This document shows, one piece after another, positions 1 through 9,481 of a stretch of DNA of 64,000 nt (its first letter is position 1; each line of letters begins with the position of its first letter). Under the pieces are notes generated by a model that had not been told where the DNA came from, ran no database searches, and saw only the letters and a list, made by a program, of their open reading frames with translations. Source of the stretch: an uncultured Mucilaginibacter sp. (GTDB taxonomy: Bacteria > Bacteroidota > Bacteroidia > Sphingobacteriales > Sphingobacteriaceae). Made by a program: the position numbers and the translations under genes. The DNA lies in contig NZ_CAJYGQ010000013.1 of NCBI RefSeq assembly GCF_913773635.1, positions 62,001 to 126,000 of the forward strand, given 5' to 3'.

Positions 1-1
1 C

Positions 2-313
2 CACCAATGGTGGAACGCAAGTACAACTCAGGAACTCACTCTAATTACTGAAATCAGACCTGCTCTAAAAACAGAACAGCTGTACAGAACTACATGCGCG
101 TTTGCGCAGGCAAAGCACAACGATTCGGCAAATGGTCCAAATTTATTGCACCTTGCCGTTATGCTTGATCATTATTCAGACATGTACGTAGTAGCCGGCA
201 AATGGACACTACTTAAAAAAGCAGCTTTCAAAGTGATGGCTACCATAGGCCGCTTAAAAGGCTACACCGCCGAATTGCCTTACAAACAATTAGCAACCAA
301 TACCGGCCGGTAA
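2..313 (+). CDS. C-terminal part of a cupin-like protein (5' end outside window)
   Basis: An open frame runs from the window edge to the TAA at 311-313, giving about 103 residues with no start inside the window. The residues HQWWNAS near the edge, the following TEIRPALKTEQLY strand and the hydrophobic, basic tail (KWTLLKKAAFKVMATIGRLKGY) resemble the C-terminal half of Bacteroidota cupin proteins, where the barrel is followed by a family-specific tail. The catalytic or metal-binding part is not visible, so the assignment rests on family resemblance only. It reads toward the GT8 gene with a gap of about 100 nt. Confidence 0.45.
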   Translation, partial: HQWWNASTTQELTLITEIRPALKTEQLYRTTCAFAQAKHNDSANGPNLLHLAVMLDHYSDMYVVAGKWTLLKKAAFKVMATIGRLKGYTAELPYKQLATNTGR

Positions 314-399
314 ATGTTTATATGATAACATACAACATGACCGGTTAAGGCACAGCGTGTTGTATGTTATTAATTATTCTCATTATTGCAGCTAATGCA

Positions 400-407
400 T
401 ACTTTTG
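400..407 (+). promoter_or_regulatory. Bacteroidota -7 box before the GT8 gene
   Basis: TACTTTTG matches TAnnTTTG. No good -33 box lies 19-21 nt upstream. The predicted transcript would begin almost at the ATG at 414, so the message would be nearly leaderless, or the real promoter lies elsewhere. Confidence 0.35.
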
Positions 408-413
408 CAACCA

Positions 414-1313
414 ATGCCCAATTTGGTTAGTAAGCCTTTGAACACACATTCTATAGCCGTTACGTTTGATGATAACTACATGCAGCATGCCTGCGTTATG
501 TTGCAGTCACTAAATACTTTTCTGCACAACGATGTTAAGGTATATTGTATATACAACAATCTTAAAGAAAATAACAGGCAACTCCTTAAAAAGCATTTTG
601 CCGGTAGTCAAATCAAATTAGAGTTTATTGAGTTTGATAAAGCGGTTTTACCGCTGTTACCTATCAAAGAAAATGATCATGTGTCCGAAGCAGCATTTTT
701 CAGGATATGGTTACCATACTTGCTACCGGAAGAAAAACAGGTGCTGTTTCTAGACACCGATTTAGTCATTAACGGAGATATAAGTCCGCTCCTGCAATTA
801 GATATATCGGCCTGCGCTTTGGCTGCCATTCCGGATAGTATGAGTGAGGAGAAAAAGGCAACGCTTGGCATACCTCCAACGTCATATTATTTCAACTCAG
901 GTGTAATGTTAATGAACCTGGTTTATTTCAGGCAACATAAGCTAACACAAAAATTATCAGAATTTATAGCCAACTTCCCGCAATTATGTGAATTTTGGGA
1001 TCAGGATGCATTCAACGGCGTCATCAAAGGCGACTTTTATGTTCTGGAACCAAAGTACAACGCGCAATCCTGGCACTTTGAACAAAATTGTAATGCAGGG
1101 TTTACAGAAGTCGCCACTAATCAAACGATTGTTCATTTTACCGGGGCAGGTCCTAATAAGCCATGGTTGTTTCATAACCAACATCCGCTTAAAAAACTGT
1201 ATTACCATTACCTGGTAAAAACGCCTTTTGCAAATTATATACCTCCTGATATTCCACGTAGCTGGCGGATTTTCAGGGTAATTCGTTTTATGATATACAA
1301 GTATCTGTCATAA
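414..1313 (+). CDS. Glycosyltransferase family 8 protein
   Basis: Predicted GT-A fold, retaining glycosyltransferase that moves a hexose from a nucleotide sugar to a lipopolysaccharide or other surface acceptor on the cytoplasmic side. The family signature is clear: N-terminal IAVTFDDNY strand, the metal-binding DTD (about residues 114-116 in FLDTDLVINGDI), the YFNSGVMLMNL segment and WDQDAFN. The length of 299 residues fits the family. The ATG at 414 is preferred over a TTG at 405 because it is the first ATG and fits the family N-terminus. The acceptor cannot be told from sequence. Confidence 0.85.
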   Translation: MPNLVSKPLNTHSIAVTFDDNYMQHACVMLQSLNTFLHNDVKVYCIYNNLKENNRQLLKKHFAGSQIKLEFIEFDKAVLPLLPIKENDHVSEAAFFRIWLPYLLPEEKQVLFLDTDLVINGDISPLLQLDISACALAAIPDSMSEEKKATLGIPPTSYYFNSGVMLMNLVYFRQHKLTQKLSEFIANFPQLCEFWDQDAFNGVIKGDFYVLEPKYNAQSWHFEQNCNAGFTEVATNQTIVHFTGAGPNKPWLFHNQHPLKKLYYHYLVKTPFANYIPPDIPRSWRIFRVIRFMIYKYLS

Positions 1314-1350
1314 GCGCATAATCAATTACCTAATTGCTTATCATTTTTTT

Positions 1351-1358
1351 TACCTTTG
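1351..1358 (+). promoter_or_regulatory. -7 box of the pyrR promoter
   Basis: TACCTTTG matches TAnnTTTG and lies 18 nt before the ATG at 1377. A TTG at 1334-1336 is a possible -33 box, but with a short 14-nt spacer. Confidence 0.45.
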
Positions 1359-1376
1359 CCCAAATCTACTTCAACG

Positions 1377-1919
1377 ATGCAGAATTTGACGTTGCTTGAT
1401 GGCCCTAAGTTTCAAATTACCATTCAGCGCCTTTGCAGGCAACTGATAGAAAATCATAACGACTTTTCAAACGCTATTTTAATCGGTATTCAGCCAAGGG
1501 GAATTTACCTGGCCCGCAGGGTTGCCGATGAATTGCGTAAGATTTTGAACAAGCCAATTCTTCAGGGCGATTTGGATATTACCTTTTACCGCGATGATTT
1601 TCGCAGGCGTGAAGGCCCGCTGGTACCTAATCAAACTAAAATAGATTTTATTATTGAAGGTAAGAATGTAGTGTTGATGGATGACGTGCTTTGGACAGGC
1701 CGTACCATTAGGGCAGCCATGGACGCCATGCTGGCCTTTGGCCGCCCGGGTAAGGTTGAATTGCTCACCCTGGTTGACCGTAGGTATTCAAGACACATAC
1801 CTGTAACTGCTGACTATACCGGCATTGAGGTGGATTCCATTGCATCACAAAAGGTTGTTGTAAGCTGGAAAGAAACCGATGGCGAAGACAAGATAGTGTT
1901 ACTATCCGAAGAGTTATAA
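1377..1919 (+). CDS. pyrR: PyrR: pyrimidine operon regulator / uracil phosphoribosyltransferase
   Basis: Type I phosphoribosyltransferase fold. It converts uracil and PRPP to UMP and in many bacteria also binds pyr mRNA to control attenuation. The PRPP-binding loop is VVLMDDVLWTGRTIRAAM, and the IGIQPRGIYLARR segment near residue 35 is typical of PyrR. I start it at the ATG at 1377 (180 residues), not the TTG at 1356, because PyrR proteins are about 180 residues and begin close to this point. It lies 118 nt upstream of pyrB on the same strand, the classical gene partnership. No canonical PyrR-box could be read in the intergenic region, so RNA-binding regulation here is inferred, not seen. Confidence 0.9.
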   Translation: MQNLTLLDGPKFQITIQRLCRQLIENHNDFSNAILIGIQPRGIYLARRVADELRKILNKPILQGDLDITFYRDDFRRREGPLVPNQTKIDFIIEGKNVVLMDDVLWTGRTIRAAMDAMLAFGRPGKVELLTLVDRRYSRHIPVTADYTGIEVDSIASQKVVVSWKETDGEDKIVLLSEEL

Positions 1920-1925
1920 ATGATG

Positions 1926-1990
1926 TCAGATTTCGAAATCTGAAGGTAATCTTCTCTCAAAACAACAAGACTTAAGGCACTTCAAGTGCC
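1926..1990 (+). other. Two short perfect palindromes between pyrR and pyrB
   Basis: TCAGATTTCGAAATCTGA at 1926-1943 is an 18-bp palindrome. GGCACTT and AAGTGCC at 976-982 and 984-990 of the second kilobase (1976-1982/1984-1990) form a 7-bp stem around one base. Neither is followed by a U-tract, so they are not ordinary terminators. They could be intercistronic RNA structures or host repeats. Confidence 0.5.
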
Positions 1991-2037
1991 GGCTAAATAT
2001 AAATCCGAAATCGAACACTCGATATCCGAAAATAAAA

Positions 2038-2964
2038 ATGGGACTAAGCACACGACATTTATTAGGCATTAAAGATTTAAACCGCAACGATATTGAGCTG
2101 ATTTTTAACACGGCCGATACGTTTAAAGATGTAATAAACCGCCCTATAAAGAAAGTGCCGTCACTACGTGATGTTACCATAGCCAATATCTTCTTTGAAA
2201 ATTCTACCCGTACGCGTTTATCGTTTGAATTGGCAGAGCGTCGTCTTTCGGCCGATACGCTGAACTTTGCGGCCTCATCCTCATCAGTAAGCAAGGGAGA
2301 AACCTTGATTGACACGGTAAACAACATACTGGCCATGAAGGTGGATATGGTTGTTATGCGCCATCCCTACGCCGGTGCGGGTGTATTTCTGTCAAAACAT
2401 GTTAAAGCCCAAATTGTGAATGCCGGCGACGGCGCTCACGAGCATCCTACACAGGCATTGTTAGATGCTTTTTCAATACGCGAAAAACTCGGTGATGTTG
2501 AAGGTAAAAAAATAGTTATAGTGGGCGATATTTTGCACTCACGTGTTGCCCTTTCAAACATATTATGCCTTAAACAATTAGGTGCCGAGGTAATGGTGTG
2601 CGGCCCTACAACGCTTATACCAAAATACATAGGTTCATTAGGTGTTAAGGTTGAGCATGATTTAAGGAAAGCGCTTAACTGGTGCGATGTAGCCAACATG
2701 CTGCGTATACAATTGGAACGTCAGGATATCAAATACTTTCCGTCACTACGTGAGTACACTATGCTATATGGTCTTGATAAGCAGATACTGGATAGCCTTA
2801 ATAAAGAGATACTGGTAATGCACCCGGGCCCTATTAACCGCGGCGTTGAAATTACCAGCGACGTGGCAGATAGCAAGCAATCGCTTATATTAGACCAGGT
2901 TGAAAATGGTGTTGCTGTACGCATGGCCGTATTATACTTATTAGCAGGGCAATCAGGAGCATAA
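2038..2964 (+). CDS. pyrB: Aspartate carbamoyltransferase catalytic subunit
   Basis: Condenses carbamoyl phosphate with aspartate to N-carbamoylaspartate, the committed step of pyrimidine synthesis, in the cytoplasm. The carbamoyl-phosphate loop FENSTRTRLSFE (residues about 55-66), the HPTQALLD motif near residue 137 and the HPGPINRGVEI C-terminal motif are all present. The length of 308 residues matches single-domain PyrB. No pyrI regulatory subunit follows; the next gene is a small unknown. With pyrR just upstream this is a pyrimidine mini-operon. Confidence 0.97.
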   Translation: MGLSTRHLLGIKDLNRNDIELIFNTADTFKDVINRPIKKVPSLRDVTIANIFFENSTRTRLSFELAERRLSADTLNFAASSSSVSKGETLIDTVNNILAMKVDMVVMRHPYAGAGVFLSKHVKAQIVNAGDGAHEHPTQALLDAFSIREKLGDVEGKKIVIVGDILHSRVALSNILCLKQLGAEVMVCGPTTLIPKYIGSLGVKVEHDLRKALNWCDVANMLRIQLERQDIKYFPSLREYTMLYGLDKQILDSLNKEILVMHPGPINRGVEITSDVADSKQSLILDQVENGVAVRMAVLYLLAGQSGA

Positions 2965-2973
2965 TTACAGGGT

Positions 2974-3258
2974 ATGATAACATTCCAACTGCTGAACAAC
3001 TACGTCTTAAAAATTGAGCCGGAAAAGGAGAAAGCCAGCCGGCTTAAGCTTATTGTAAAGCAAATGGGCAAAGAACTCGTTTGCCGCAAGGAAGGGTTAA
3101 ACCCACTGCTTGATTTTTTATATAATAACGAGGAACACCTTTTTAAGGGCCGCCTACGGCTCAGCAAAAAGAAAGGCACAATTACCGTTTACTTAAACGA
3201 CGAAGTAATTGGTACCATAGGCTCAAGAGATTTGCTTGAAAAGCTGGAAAAGCTATAA
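2974..3258 (+). CDS. Small conserved hypothetical protein downstream of pyrB
   Basis: A 94-residue soluble, charged, lysine-rich protein that starts 9 nt after the pyrB stop and so is almost certainly cotranscribed with it. It has no signal peptide and no membrane segment; it looks like a small alpha/beta domain. I do not recognise a family. The tight spacing makes it a real gene, but its role is unknown. Confidence 0.7.
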   Translation: MITFQLLNNYVLKIEPEKEKASRLKLIVKQMGKELVCRKEGLNPLLDFLYNNEEHLFKGRLRLSKKKGTITVYLNDEVIGTIGSRDLLEKLEKL

Positions 3259-3358
3259 TTGCTGAATAAAATCACTAGAACTCCCCCCGGCAACGCCTTA
3301 GTTACATGGCAATCTTTTTATAACTAGTTAAGAATAATTAGTTTAAAGTTTTAGCTAA

Positions 3359-4513
3359 CTAATTAGTCGTTTCTTCCTTATTTGCAGCCGCTTTGTCATC
3401 AACCGTACCACCGTCGCGTATTTCATCTGTGGCTGCAAGAATAATTTTATCGCCCGCTTTAAGATTTTTGCTGTACACCTGCACCCCATCTTTGCTTTGC
3501 AGTCCTTTTTGCACATCAACCCATTCGGCTTTATGATTTCCTGCTACCCGTATTACAAACATTTTTTCGGTTGATTGTACCAGGGCTGTTTTAGGAACAA
3601 CAAATGAACTGTCTTTTGACTTTAAAGGAATACTCACCTCGGCATACATACCCGGTAAAAGAACCTTTTTCGGATTTTCCACATCCGTCTCTAATCTCTC
3701 TGATCTCAACCGGGCATCTAGCGCACCGGCAGCACGTTTTACCTTGGCGGTAAATTCCTTTTCGGGCAGAGCACGCACTGTAAAGCTAACTTCTTCCTGA
3801 CCTGTTAAAGCACCCGTACTCATTTCAGGCACCGATATTACCAAACGCAATTTCTTTTGCTGCTGAACTATAAATAAAGGCAAATCAGACCCTTTCCCAT
3901 TTGGGCCAACATAGGCGCCCATGCTGGCATTACGCTCGCTTACAACGCCGTCAAACGGCGCACGTATTTGCAGGTATTGCAAGTTTTGGCTAACCTCCTG
4001 TAAACCTGCCTTAGCAGCCTCAACGTTAGCATAGTCTGACTTTTGACGTGCATTGGCCAGGTCAATATCGTTTTGTGCAATGGTGCCCGGGGTTTTAGCC
4101 GTGTTTACCAAACGATCATAATTTGCCTTACTTGCCAGGTATACTGCTTCCTGCTGCTTAACACGCGCACGTGCCGATGCCAATTGCGAATTAATTTCAG
4201 GTGCTTCCAAAATAATCATCAGCTGTCCTTTGCGCACTTCCGAACCCACATCAACCAGATATTTTTTTACGTAGCTGTTTAATTTGGCATAAATACTTAC
4301 CTGCTGATAAGGCGTAAGTTCGCCCGGTACTTGTAAAGAAGACATCATTTTGCTTTTCTCTAAAACAACAGTTTCTACCGGAGGCACACCGTTTTCACTT
4401 TGCTCTTCCGCTGCATTTGCTTTCTTTTCATTGTGACAGGCGCTTAAGCTCAAAACACCGGCTAAACTTAACATTAACACTGGTGCAACAATTTGGCTTC
4501 GTAGGTTTTTCAT
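3359..4513 (-). CDS. RND efflux periplasmic adaptor (membrane fusion protein), lipoprotein
   Basis: Bridges the inner-membrane RND pump and the outer-membrane channel. The N-terminus has a lipoprotein signal ending LSLSAC, so the mature protein is lipid-anchored. Next come a barrel-sandwich half (about residues 60-100), a coiled-coil hairpin rich in Ala, Lys and Gln (about 105-175), the second lipoyl half (IRAPFDGVVSERNASMG) and a beta-barrel domain with LPGMYAEVSIPL. The ATG at 4513 is chosen over the TTG at 4534 because it begins directly with the signal peptide (384 residues). It is the last gene of the leftward operon, 50 nt after the pump gene. Confidence 0.92.
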   Translation of the reverse strand: MKNLRSQIVAPVLMLSLAGVLSLSACHNEKKANAAEEQSENGVPPVETVVLEKSKMMSSLQVPGELTPYQQVSIYAKLNSYVKKYLVDVGSEVRKGQLMIILEAPEINSQLASARARVKQQEAVYLASKANYDRLVNTAKTPGTIAQNDIDLANARQKSDYANVEAAKAGLQEVSQNLQYLQIRAPFDGVVSERNASMGAYVGPNGKGSDLPLFIVQQQKKLRLVISVPEMSTGALTGQEEVSFTVRALPEKEFTAKVKRAAGALDARLRSERLETDVENPKKVLLPGMYAEVSIPLKSKDSSFVVPKTALVQSTEKMFVIRVAGNHKAEWVDVQKGLQSKDGVQVYSKNLKAGDKIILAATDEIRDGGTVDDKAAANKEETTN

Positions 4514-4563
4514 TTTGTATTTATACAGTAGCAATTTATCTATTAATAATTCAGCAGCTCATT

Positions 4564-7500
4564 TTATTCGGCATCACGTGCTGGTACATATTCTGGCACG
4601 TAATATTTGCTTTCTGAATCTTCAGGGTCGAGTGATACAGACTGTGTAGTGGTTTTTCCTTGAACCCAGGCAAATACCAGCGGAAGTATGATTAGCGAGG
4701 CAAAGGTTGAAAAAATAAGTCCGCCTATAACCGCACGTCCTAAGGGTGATGTTTGATCGCCGCCCTCGCCAAGCCCCGATGCCATAGGTATCATACCTAC
4801 AATCATGGCTAAACTGGTCATTAAAATTGGGCGTAACCTCAATGCCACTGATTCACGGGCTGATTTTAAGGCATTGCCATTAACCATACGTAGCTCCTCA
4901 GCGTTAGTAATCAACAACACCGAGTTGGAAATAGCCACACCAACGGCCATAATCATACCCATGTATGATTGAAGATTAAGCGTAGCTCCAGTACCCCAAA
5001 CCAGCAATAAAGAGCCTAATATAACCGCCGGAACGGTTGAAAGTACCACCAGTGAAACTTTAAAGGACTGGAAGTTGGCGGTAAGCATTAAAAAAATCAC
5101 CACAATAGCAACCAACAAGCCGTTTTGTAAACTACCTAAAGTATCATCGAGGGTTTGACCTAAACCGCGTGGTTCAATGGTTAAACCGCGTGGCAATTCG
5201 CCCAGGTTTGTTATCACTTCCTTTACGTCACCTAAGGCACTGCCCAAATCTTTATTATCAAGGTTTGCCGTTACCGATAGCGTAGGGATTGCACCAATGT
5301 TATCATTTTCACCATATGTAGTATCTATTTTAACGGTTGCAACGTCACTCAAAACTGGTCGGCGCTGGTTAGCCATAACCGGAATTTCCTTAATATCATT
5401 TACACTGGCCATTTGGTATTCAGGTACCTGAACCTGCACGTTGTAACTTAAGCCTACTTTTTCGTCGAGCCAAACGTTCTTTTCGGTAAAGCGTGATGAT
5501 GACGTAGAGGCAGTCAAAGAGCGTGATATTTCACCAACCCCAATTCCCAATTGTGCAGCACGCGCCCTGTCAATATTTATGTTTATTGCTGGATACTTAA
5601 ATGATTGCGCAATTTGCACATCACGCAGGTACTTTATTTTTTTTAACTCGCGGAGCACTTTATAAGCGTACGCCACATTTTGCTTTTTGTTCTTGCTGGT
5701 AATAGCCACCTCAACAGGTGTTGGCGACCCCTGGCTTAAAATTTTGTCGGTAAGGTCAATTGGCTCAAAAGATACTTTAGCGTTTGGAATACTCCTTTTA
5801 ACCTCACGCCGCAACTTTTCTTTAAGATCGTCAAGCGAACCTTCATACTCTTCGGTCAATGCAGCTTGAATTACAGCTTCCTGCGGCCCGGCCATAAACA
5901 GGTAAATGGGGCTGGTTGAGAACTGTGAAGGGTGCTGACCTACAAAAGCCGACGTTACCGCTATTTTATCTTTACCAACAACCTTACTTAATATTTTAAG
6001 CGCTTCCACGGTTGCCATTTCTGTACGTTCTAAACGGGTGCCATCGGGCAAGCGTAAACGCATTTGAAACGTGCCTGATTCAACCTTAGGCAATACATCA
6101 CGGCCAATGATGTTAAACATAAGTACAGCTAAACCACCAGCCACTACGATGTAAATGCTCACAATCCACTTGCTTTTGGGCAGCATGGCATCCATACAAC
6201 GCATAAACCAATGCCTGAATTTATCAAATTTGCTTTCTTTAGTTCCATGCTCCTGCAAGGCATGCCTTGCCGAGGCTTTTTTCATTTCATGTTCGTCTTC
6301 TTCACCACGGCTATATGCTGCGTTTTCATGATCGTTTTTCATTAACCAGTTGGCCATTATGGGCACAAATGTTTGCGCTAAAAAGTACGATGTAATCATG
6401 GAAAAGCCAATGGCCAGCGCAAGGGGCAGGAACAACGCACCCGGAATACCCGTCATGGTGAAAGCCGGTGCAAATACGGCCAAAATACAAAACAGGATGA
6501 GCAGCTTGGGGAAAGCGATTTCCTTACAGGCATCCCATATAGCCAACGCCTTGGGTTTACCCATGGCAAAATGCTGGTGTATGTTTTCAATGGTAACGGT
6601 TGATTCATCTACCAAAATACCTATGGCGAGCGACAAGCCACTCAAGGTCATAATGTTAATGGTTTGACCAAATAGCTTTAAAAACAATATACCCGACACA
6701 ATAGATGCTGGTATAGTAAGGATAACGATAAGCGCGCCTCTCCTGTCGCCCAAAAACAATAAAACCATTAAGCCAGTTAGTATAGCGCCTATTGCGCCTT
6801 CCTCGGCTAAACTTTTAACAGCATTAATTACGTAGGTTGATTGATCAAACACGTATGAAAGCTGCACATCCTCGGGTAACAATGCCTGAAAACGCGGAAT
6901 AGCTTTTTTTAGGTTCTGCACCACTTCCCAGGTAGAGGCATCGGCAGATTTGGTTATGGGTAAATAAACCGAACGTTTGCCGTTAACCAATGCATAACTG
7001 CTGGTAATGTCGGCACCATCTTCCACGGTGGCTACATCTTTTAAAAATACGGTTTGTATGTTATTACGGTAAAGCGGAATATCACCAAAATCTTTTACGG
7101 CTTTCATGGAAGTATTAGCCGGTGTGAGATAATTGTAATCACCTATGCGAACATTTCCTGCAGGTGAGTTGAGGTTATTTTCTCGGATGGAGGTAACAAT
7201 TTGGTCGGGCGTTAAGTTGTGCGAACGCAGCAAAGTAGGATCTACCTTTACAACAACGGTACGCGTGTTACCACCAAAAGGTGCCGGAGATACTAGACCC
7301 GGAACGGATGTAAATGATGAACGCACGTAAACGTTAGCCAAATCAAGCAACTCATTATTGGTACGCTTAGGGCTTGTTAAAACTAACTGACCAACCGGTA
7401 AGGTAGAGGCATCAAAACGCAAAATAAACGGCGGCTGCGAACCGGGCGGAAAGATAGCCTGAGCACGGTTGGTATAAGCTGATACCTCGGCTGCGGCCTG

Positions 7501-7806
7501 CGCCATGTTAGTGCCTTCGTAAAACGATAATTTAATAAGCGTTAAGCCTTGAATATTACGCGTTTCGATGCTTTTAACGCCCGACACATAAAGCAACAAG
7601 TTTACATACTGCTTGCCGAAGTACGACTCCATTTGTGTAGGTGTGTAACCACCATACGGATGCGACACATAAATCACCGGCAAATTTAAGTCGGGGAAAA
7701 TGTCAATTTTGATACTGCGTATAGCGTTTAGCCCAAAAAAGAACAGGCCGGCAACTAATACAAGTATGGTGATGGGTTTACGAAGTGCAAATCTTATTAG
7801 TCCCAT
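4564..7806 (-). CDS. Efflux RND transporter permease subunit (AcrB/HAE1-like)
   Basis: Proton-driven inner-membrane pump of a tripartite exporter. At 1080 residues it has the usual size and the duplicated layout: a first transmembrane helix directly after the N-terminus (KPITILVLVAGLFFFG), porter loops, a six-helix bundle with GLSLAIGILVDESTVTIENI (proton-relay Asp region), a second porter half, and the last bundle with MGMIMAVGVAISNSVLLITNAEELR. An unusually charged His/Glu/Lys-rich cytoplasmic linker lies near residues 495-530. Substrate (drug, solvent or lipid) cannot be read from sequence. It sits between the TolC and adaptor genes. Confidence 0.95.
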   Translation of the reverse strand: MGLIRFALRKPITILVLVAGLFFFGLNAIRSIKIDIFPDLNLPVIYVSHPYGGYTPTQMESYFGKQYVNLLLYVSGVKSIETRNIQGLTLIKLSFYEGTNMAQAAAEVSAYTNRAQAIFPPGSQPPFILRFDASTLPVGQLVLTSPKRTNNELLDLANVYVRSSFTSVPGLVSPAPFGGNTRTVVVKVDPTLLRSHNLTPDQIVTSIRENNLNSPAGNVRIGDYNYLTPANTSMKAVKDFGDIPLYRNNIQTVFLKDVATVEDGADITSSYALVNGKRSVYLPITKSADASTWEVVQNLKKAIPRFQALLPEDVQLSYVFDQSTYVINAVKSLAEEGAIGAILTGLMVLLFLGDRRGALIVILTIPASIVSGILFLKLFGQTINIMTLSGLSLAIGILVDESTVTIENIHQHFAMGKPKALAIWDACKEIAFPKLLILFCILAVFAPAFTMTGIPGALFLPLALAIGFSMITSYFLAQTFVPIMANWLMKNDHENAAYSRGEEDEHEMKKASARHALQEHGTKESKFDKFRHWFMRCMDAMLPKSKWIVSIYIVVAGGLAVLMFNIIGRDVLPKVESGTFQMRLRLPDGTRLERTEMATVEALKILSKVVGKDKIAVTSAFVGQHPSQFSTSPIYLFMAGPQEAVIQAALTEEYEGSLDDLKEKLRREVKRSIPNAKVSFEPIDLTDKILSQGSPTPVEVAITSKNKKQNVAYAYKVLRELKKIKYLRDVQIAQSFKYPAININIDRARAAQLGIGVGEISRSLTASTSSSRFTEKNVWLDEKVGLSYNVQVQVPEYQMASVNDIKEIPVMANQRRPVLSDVATVKIDTTYGENDNIGAIPTLSVTANLDNKDLGSALGDVKEVITNLGELPRGLTIEPRGLGQTLDDTLGSLQNGLLVAIVVIFLMLTANFQSFKVSLVVLSTVPAVILGSLLLVWGTGATLNLQSYMGMIMAVGVAISNSVLLITNAEELRMVNGNALKSARESVALRLRPILMTSLAMIVGMIPMASGLGEGGDQTSPLGRAVIGGLIFSTFASLIILPLVFAWVQGKTTTQSVSLDPEDSESKYYVPEYVPARDAE

Positions 7807-7827
7807 TTATGTGTTGCAGATGTTAGC

Positions 7828-9243
7828 TTAAAAGTTATTTATAAAAACGTCAAAATCGCCGGTTGAGGCAGCCTTGAATAGCAGCGCCTGCCAAACATTG
7901 TTATAAGCAATATAGTTGCTGGTTTCGGCCCGGTAAAGAGTATATAGTGCCTGCTGAAAATCTGTTATGGTGGCTAAGCCATTTTTATACAGTGTTGTTT
8001 TTTGCAAATATGCTTCATTTGCCGAGCGTATTTGTCCCGGTGCTTCGGCCGCGTTCTTCAGTGCGTTGCTTATACGCGTATTGGCAAGTACCTGTTGGTT
8101 GCGAAGCTGCTGGTCAACTAAGTCATACTCGTCCTGGTATTGCCTCGAAATTAACCTTTGCGATTGCACCTGATATTTTGTACGAAACAGGCTGCTGAAA
8201 TTCCATGACGTTGCTATACCCACCAAATAGTTATAGCGTGTTGGATTAATGGCATCAATATAACTGCCTGTGTGAGCAACCGGAGTGTTGATAGCCGGAG
8301 CAAGCGTAAAGCCCGAACCCCTGCCCTGAAACGTACCCACGAATGAAAAGGTAGGCAGGGCAAAGGTTTTCTGATACCTTGCCTGCTCATCACTTACCTG
8401 TATACGGTCTTTATAGTACTGCAAAACCGGATGGGCTCCCTGTGCAACTGATGACTGCTTATCGGGCATCACGGGGTTGCGCACCAAAAAAGTACTATCG
8501 AGCGAAAAGTCTGCAGGCGGGTTTGCATAGCCCAGATATTGCGAAAGTTGGTTGACCTGCTCCTGCTCATTCTGCTGTGCGTTGGTAAGCTGAATTTTTG
8601 CGTTGGAAACCTCAGTATTGGCTAATGAAGAATCAACACCCGGGTTAAGCCCGTTTTTAACACGCGCTACTATTACTTTTCGTATTTCCTGTGTACGGTT
8701 AAGATTATCTTGCTGTACCTTAACCAGGCGTTGCCCGGCCAGCACATTGAGGTAGGCTGCAGCTATGCGAACCTTGTGCTGAAACTCCTGCTGACCTAAG
8801 TCGGCTTCATCACGGTTAACAATTTGCCTTTGAACCTTTATGCGCTCTGTTGCACGGCCAAATGCAAAAAAGTCCCAGTTTACGTTGGTAAGATAAAGCG
8901 CTCCAAATGCGGCATTCCAGCTTTGGTTTGGCAATGCAGGCCCCGATGATGAAACAGCCAGGCCACGGTAACCAATCAGCGGGCCATTTTGTCCATTAAT
9001 GGTACCGTATGAGTTTTGAGCGGAGAAGTTAACGTCAGGTAAGTATTCGGCTTTTGTTTCTTTTAAATAAGCTTTTGATGAACCAAGCTGATTTTTTTTT
9101 GCCTTTATAGCCGGATAATTATTTACGCCCAGTTCCACAGCTTCTTTCATGCTTAAGGCCACAATATCCTGGGCGTTCACATTCAAAGCAGCAACTAAGC
9201 CTACAGCACAAAAGCTTAAATAAATTGATATTTTGCTAAACAT
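7828..9243 (-). CDS. TolC-family outer-membrane efflux channel
   Basis: Outer-membrane exit duct of the RND system. It has a cleavable signal peptide ending in NVNAQ and then two OEP repeats of long amphipathic helices with Ala/Asn/Gln-rich heptads and periplasmic coiled coils, typical of TolC proteins. The length of 471 residues fits. It is the first gene of the leftward operon, 21 nt before the RND gene. A good -7 box lies about 30 nt upstream. Confidence 0.93.
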   Translation of the reverse strand: MFSKISIYLSFCAVGLVAALNVNAQDIVALSMKEAVELGVNNYPAIKAKKNQLGSSKAYLKETKAEYLPDVNFSAQNSYGTINGQNGPLIGYRGLAVSSSGPALPNQSWNAAFGALYLTNVNWDFFAFGRATERIKVQRQIVNRDEADLGQQEFQHKVRIAAAYLNVLAGQRLVKVQQDNLNRTQEIRKVIVARVKNGLNPGVDSSLANTEVSNAKIQLTNAQQNEQEQVNQLSQYLGYANPPADFSLDSTFLVRNPVMPDKQSSVAQGAHPVLQYYKDRIQVSDEQARYQKTFALPTFSFVGTFQGRGSGFTLAPAINTPVAHTGSYIDAINPTRYNYLVGIATSWNFSSLFRTKYQVQSQRLISRQYQDEYDLVDQQLRNQQVLANTRISNALKNAAEAPGQIRSANEAYLQKTTLYKNGLATITDFQQALYTLYRAETSNYIAYNNVWQALLFKAASTGDFDVFINNF

Positions 9244-9271
9244 CAGGCAGGGTAATTACAATAGAGATAGG

Positions 9272-9279
9272 CAAATGTA
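9272..9279 (-). promoter_or_regulatory. -7 box of the tolC-RND-adaptor operon promoter
   Basis: On the minus strand this reads TACATTTG, a perfect TAnnTTTG, 28 nt upstream of the tolC-family ATG. No clear -33 TTG was found at the ideal distance, which may indicate activator dependence. Confidence 0.5.
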
Positions 9280-9481
9280 GTCCGTTTTAAAAAGAATATA
9301 AAACGATAAACATGCGTAAACGCTATTGTAAAGCCATTGTTGCCGGGCAAAGACATTTAAATGACAATCAAGCATTATATCTATGCTTAAACACAATTTA
9401 ACTGATGCTAACCAATATCTAATCTATCGTTAAATTGCATTATATAACGCTCACTCATATAACTTGCAAGTTGTTAACACA

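Noticed and set aside
1926..2336. 136-residue minus-strand ORF
   Set aside because: Antisense to pyrB and to the intergenic palindromes; composition is shadow-like.
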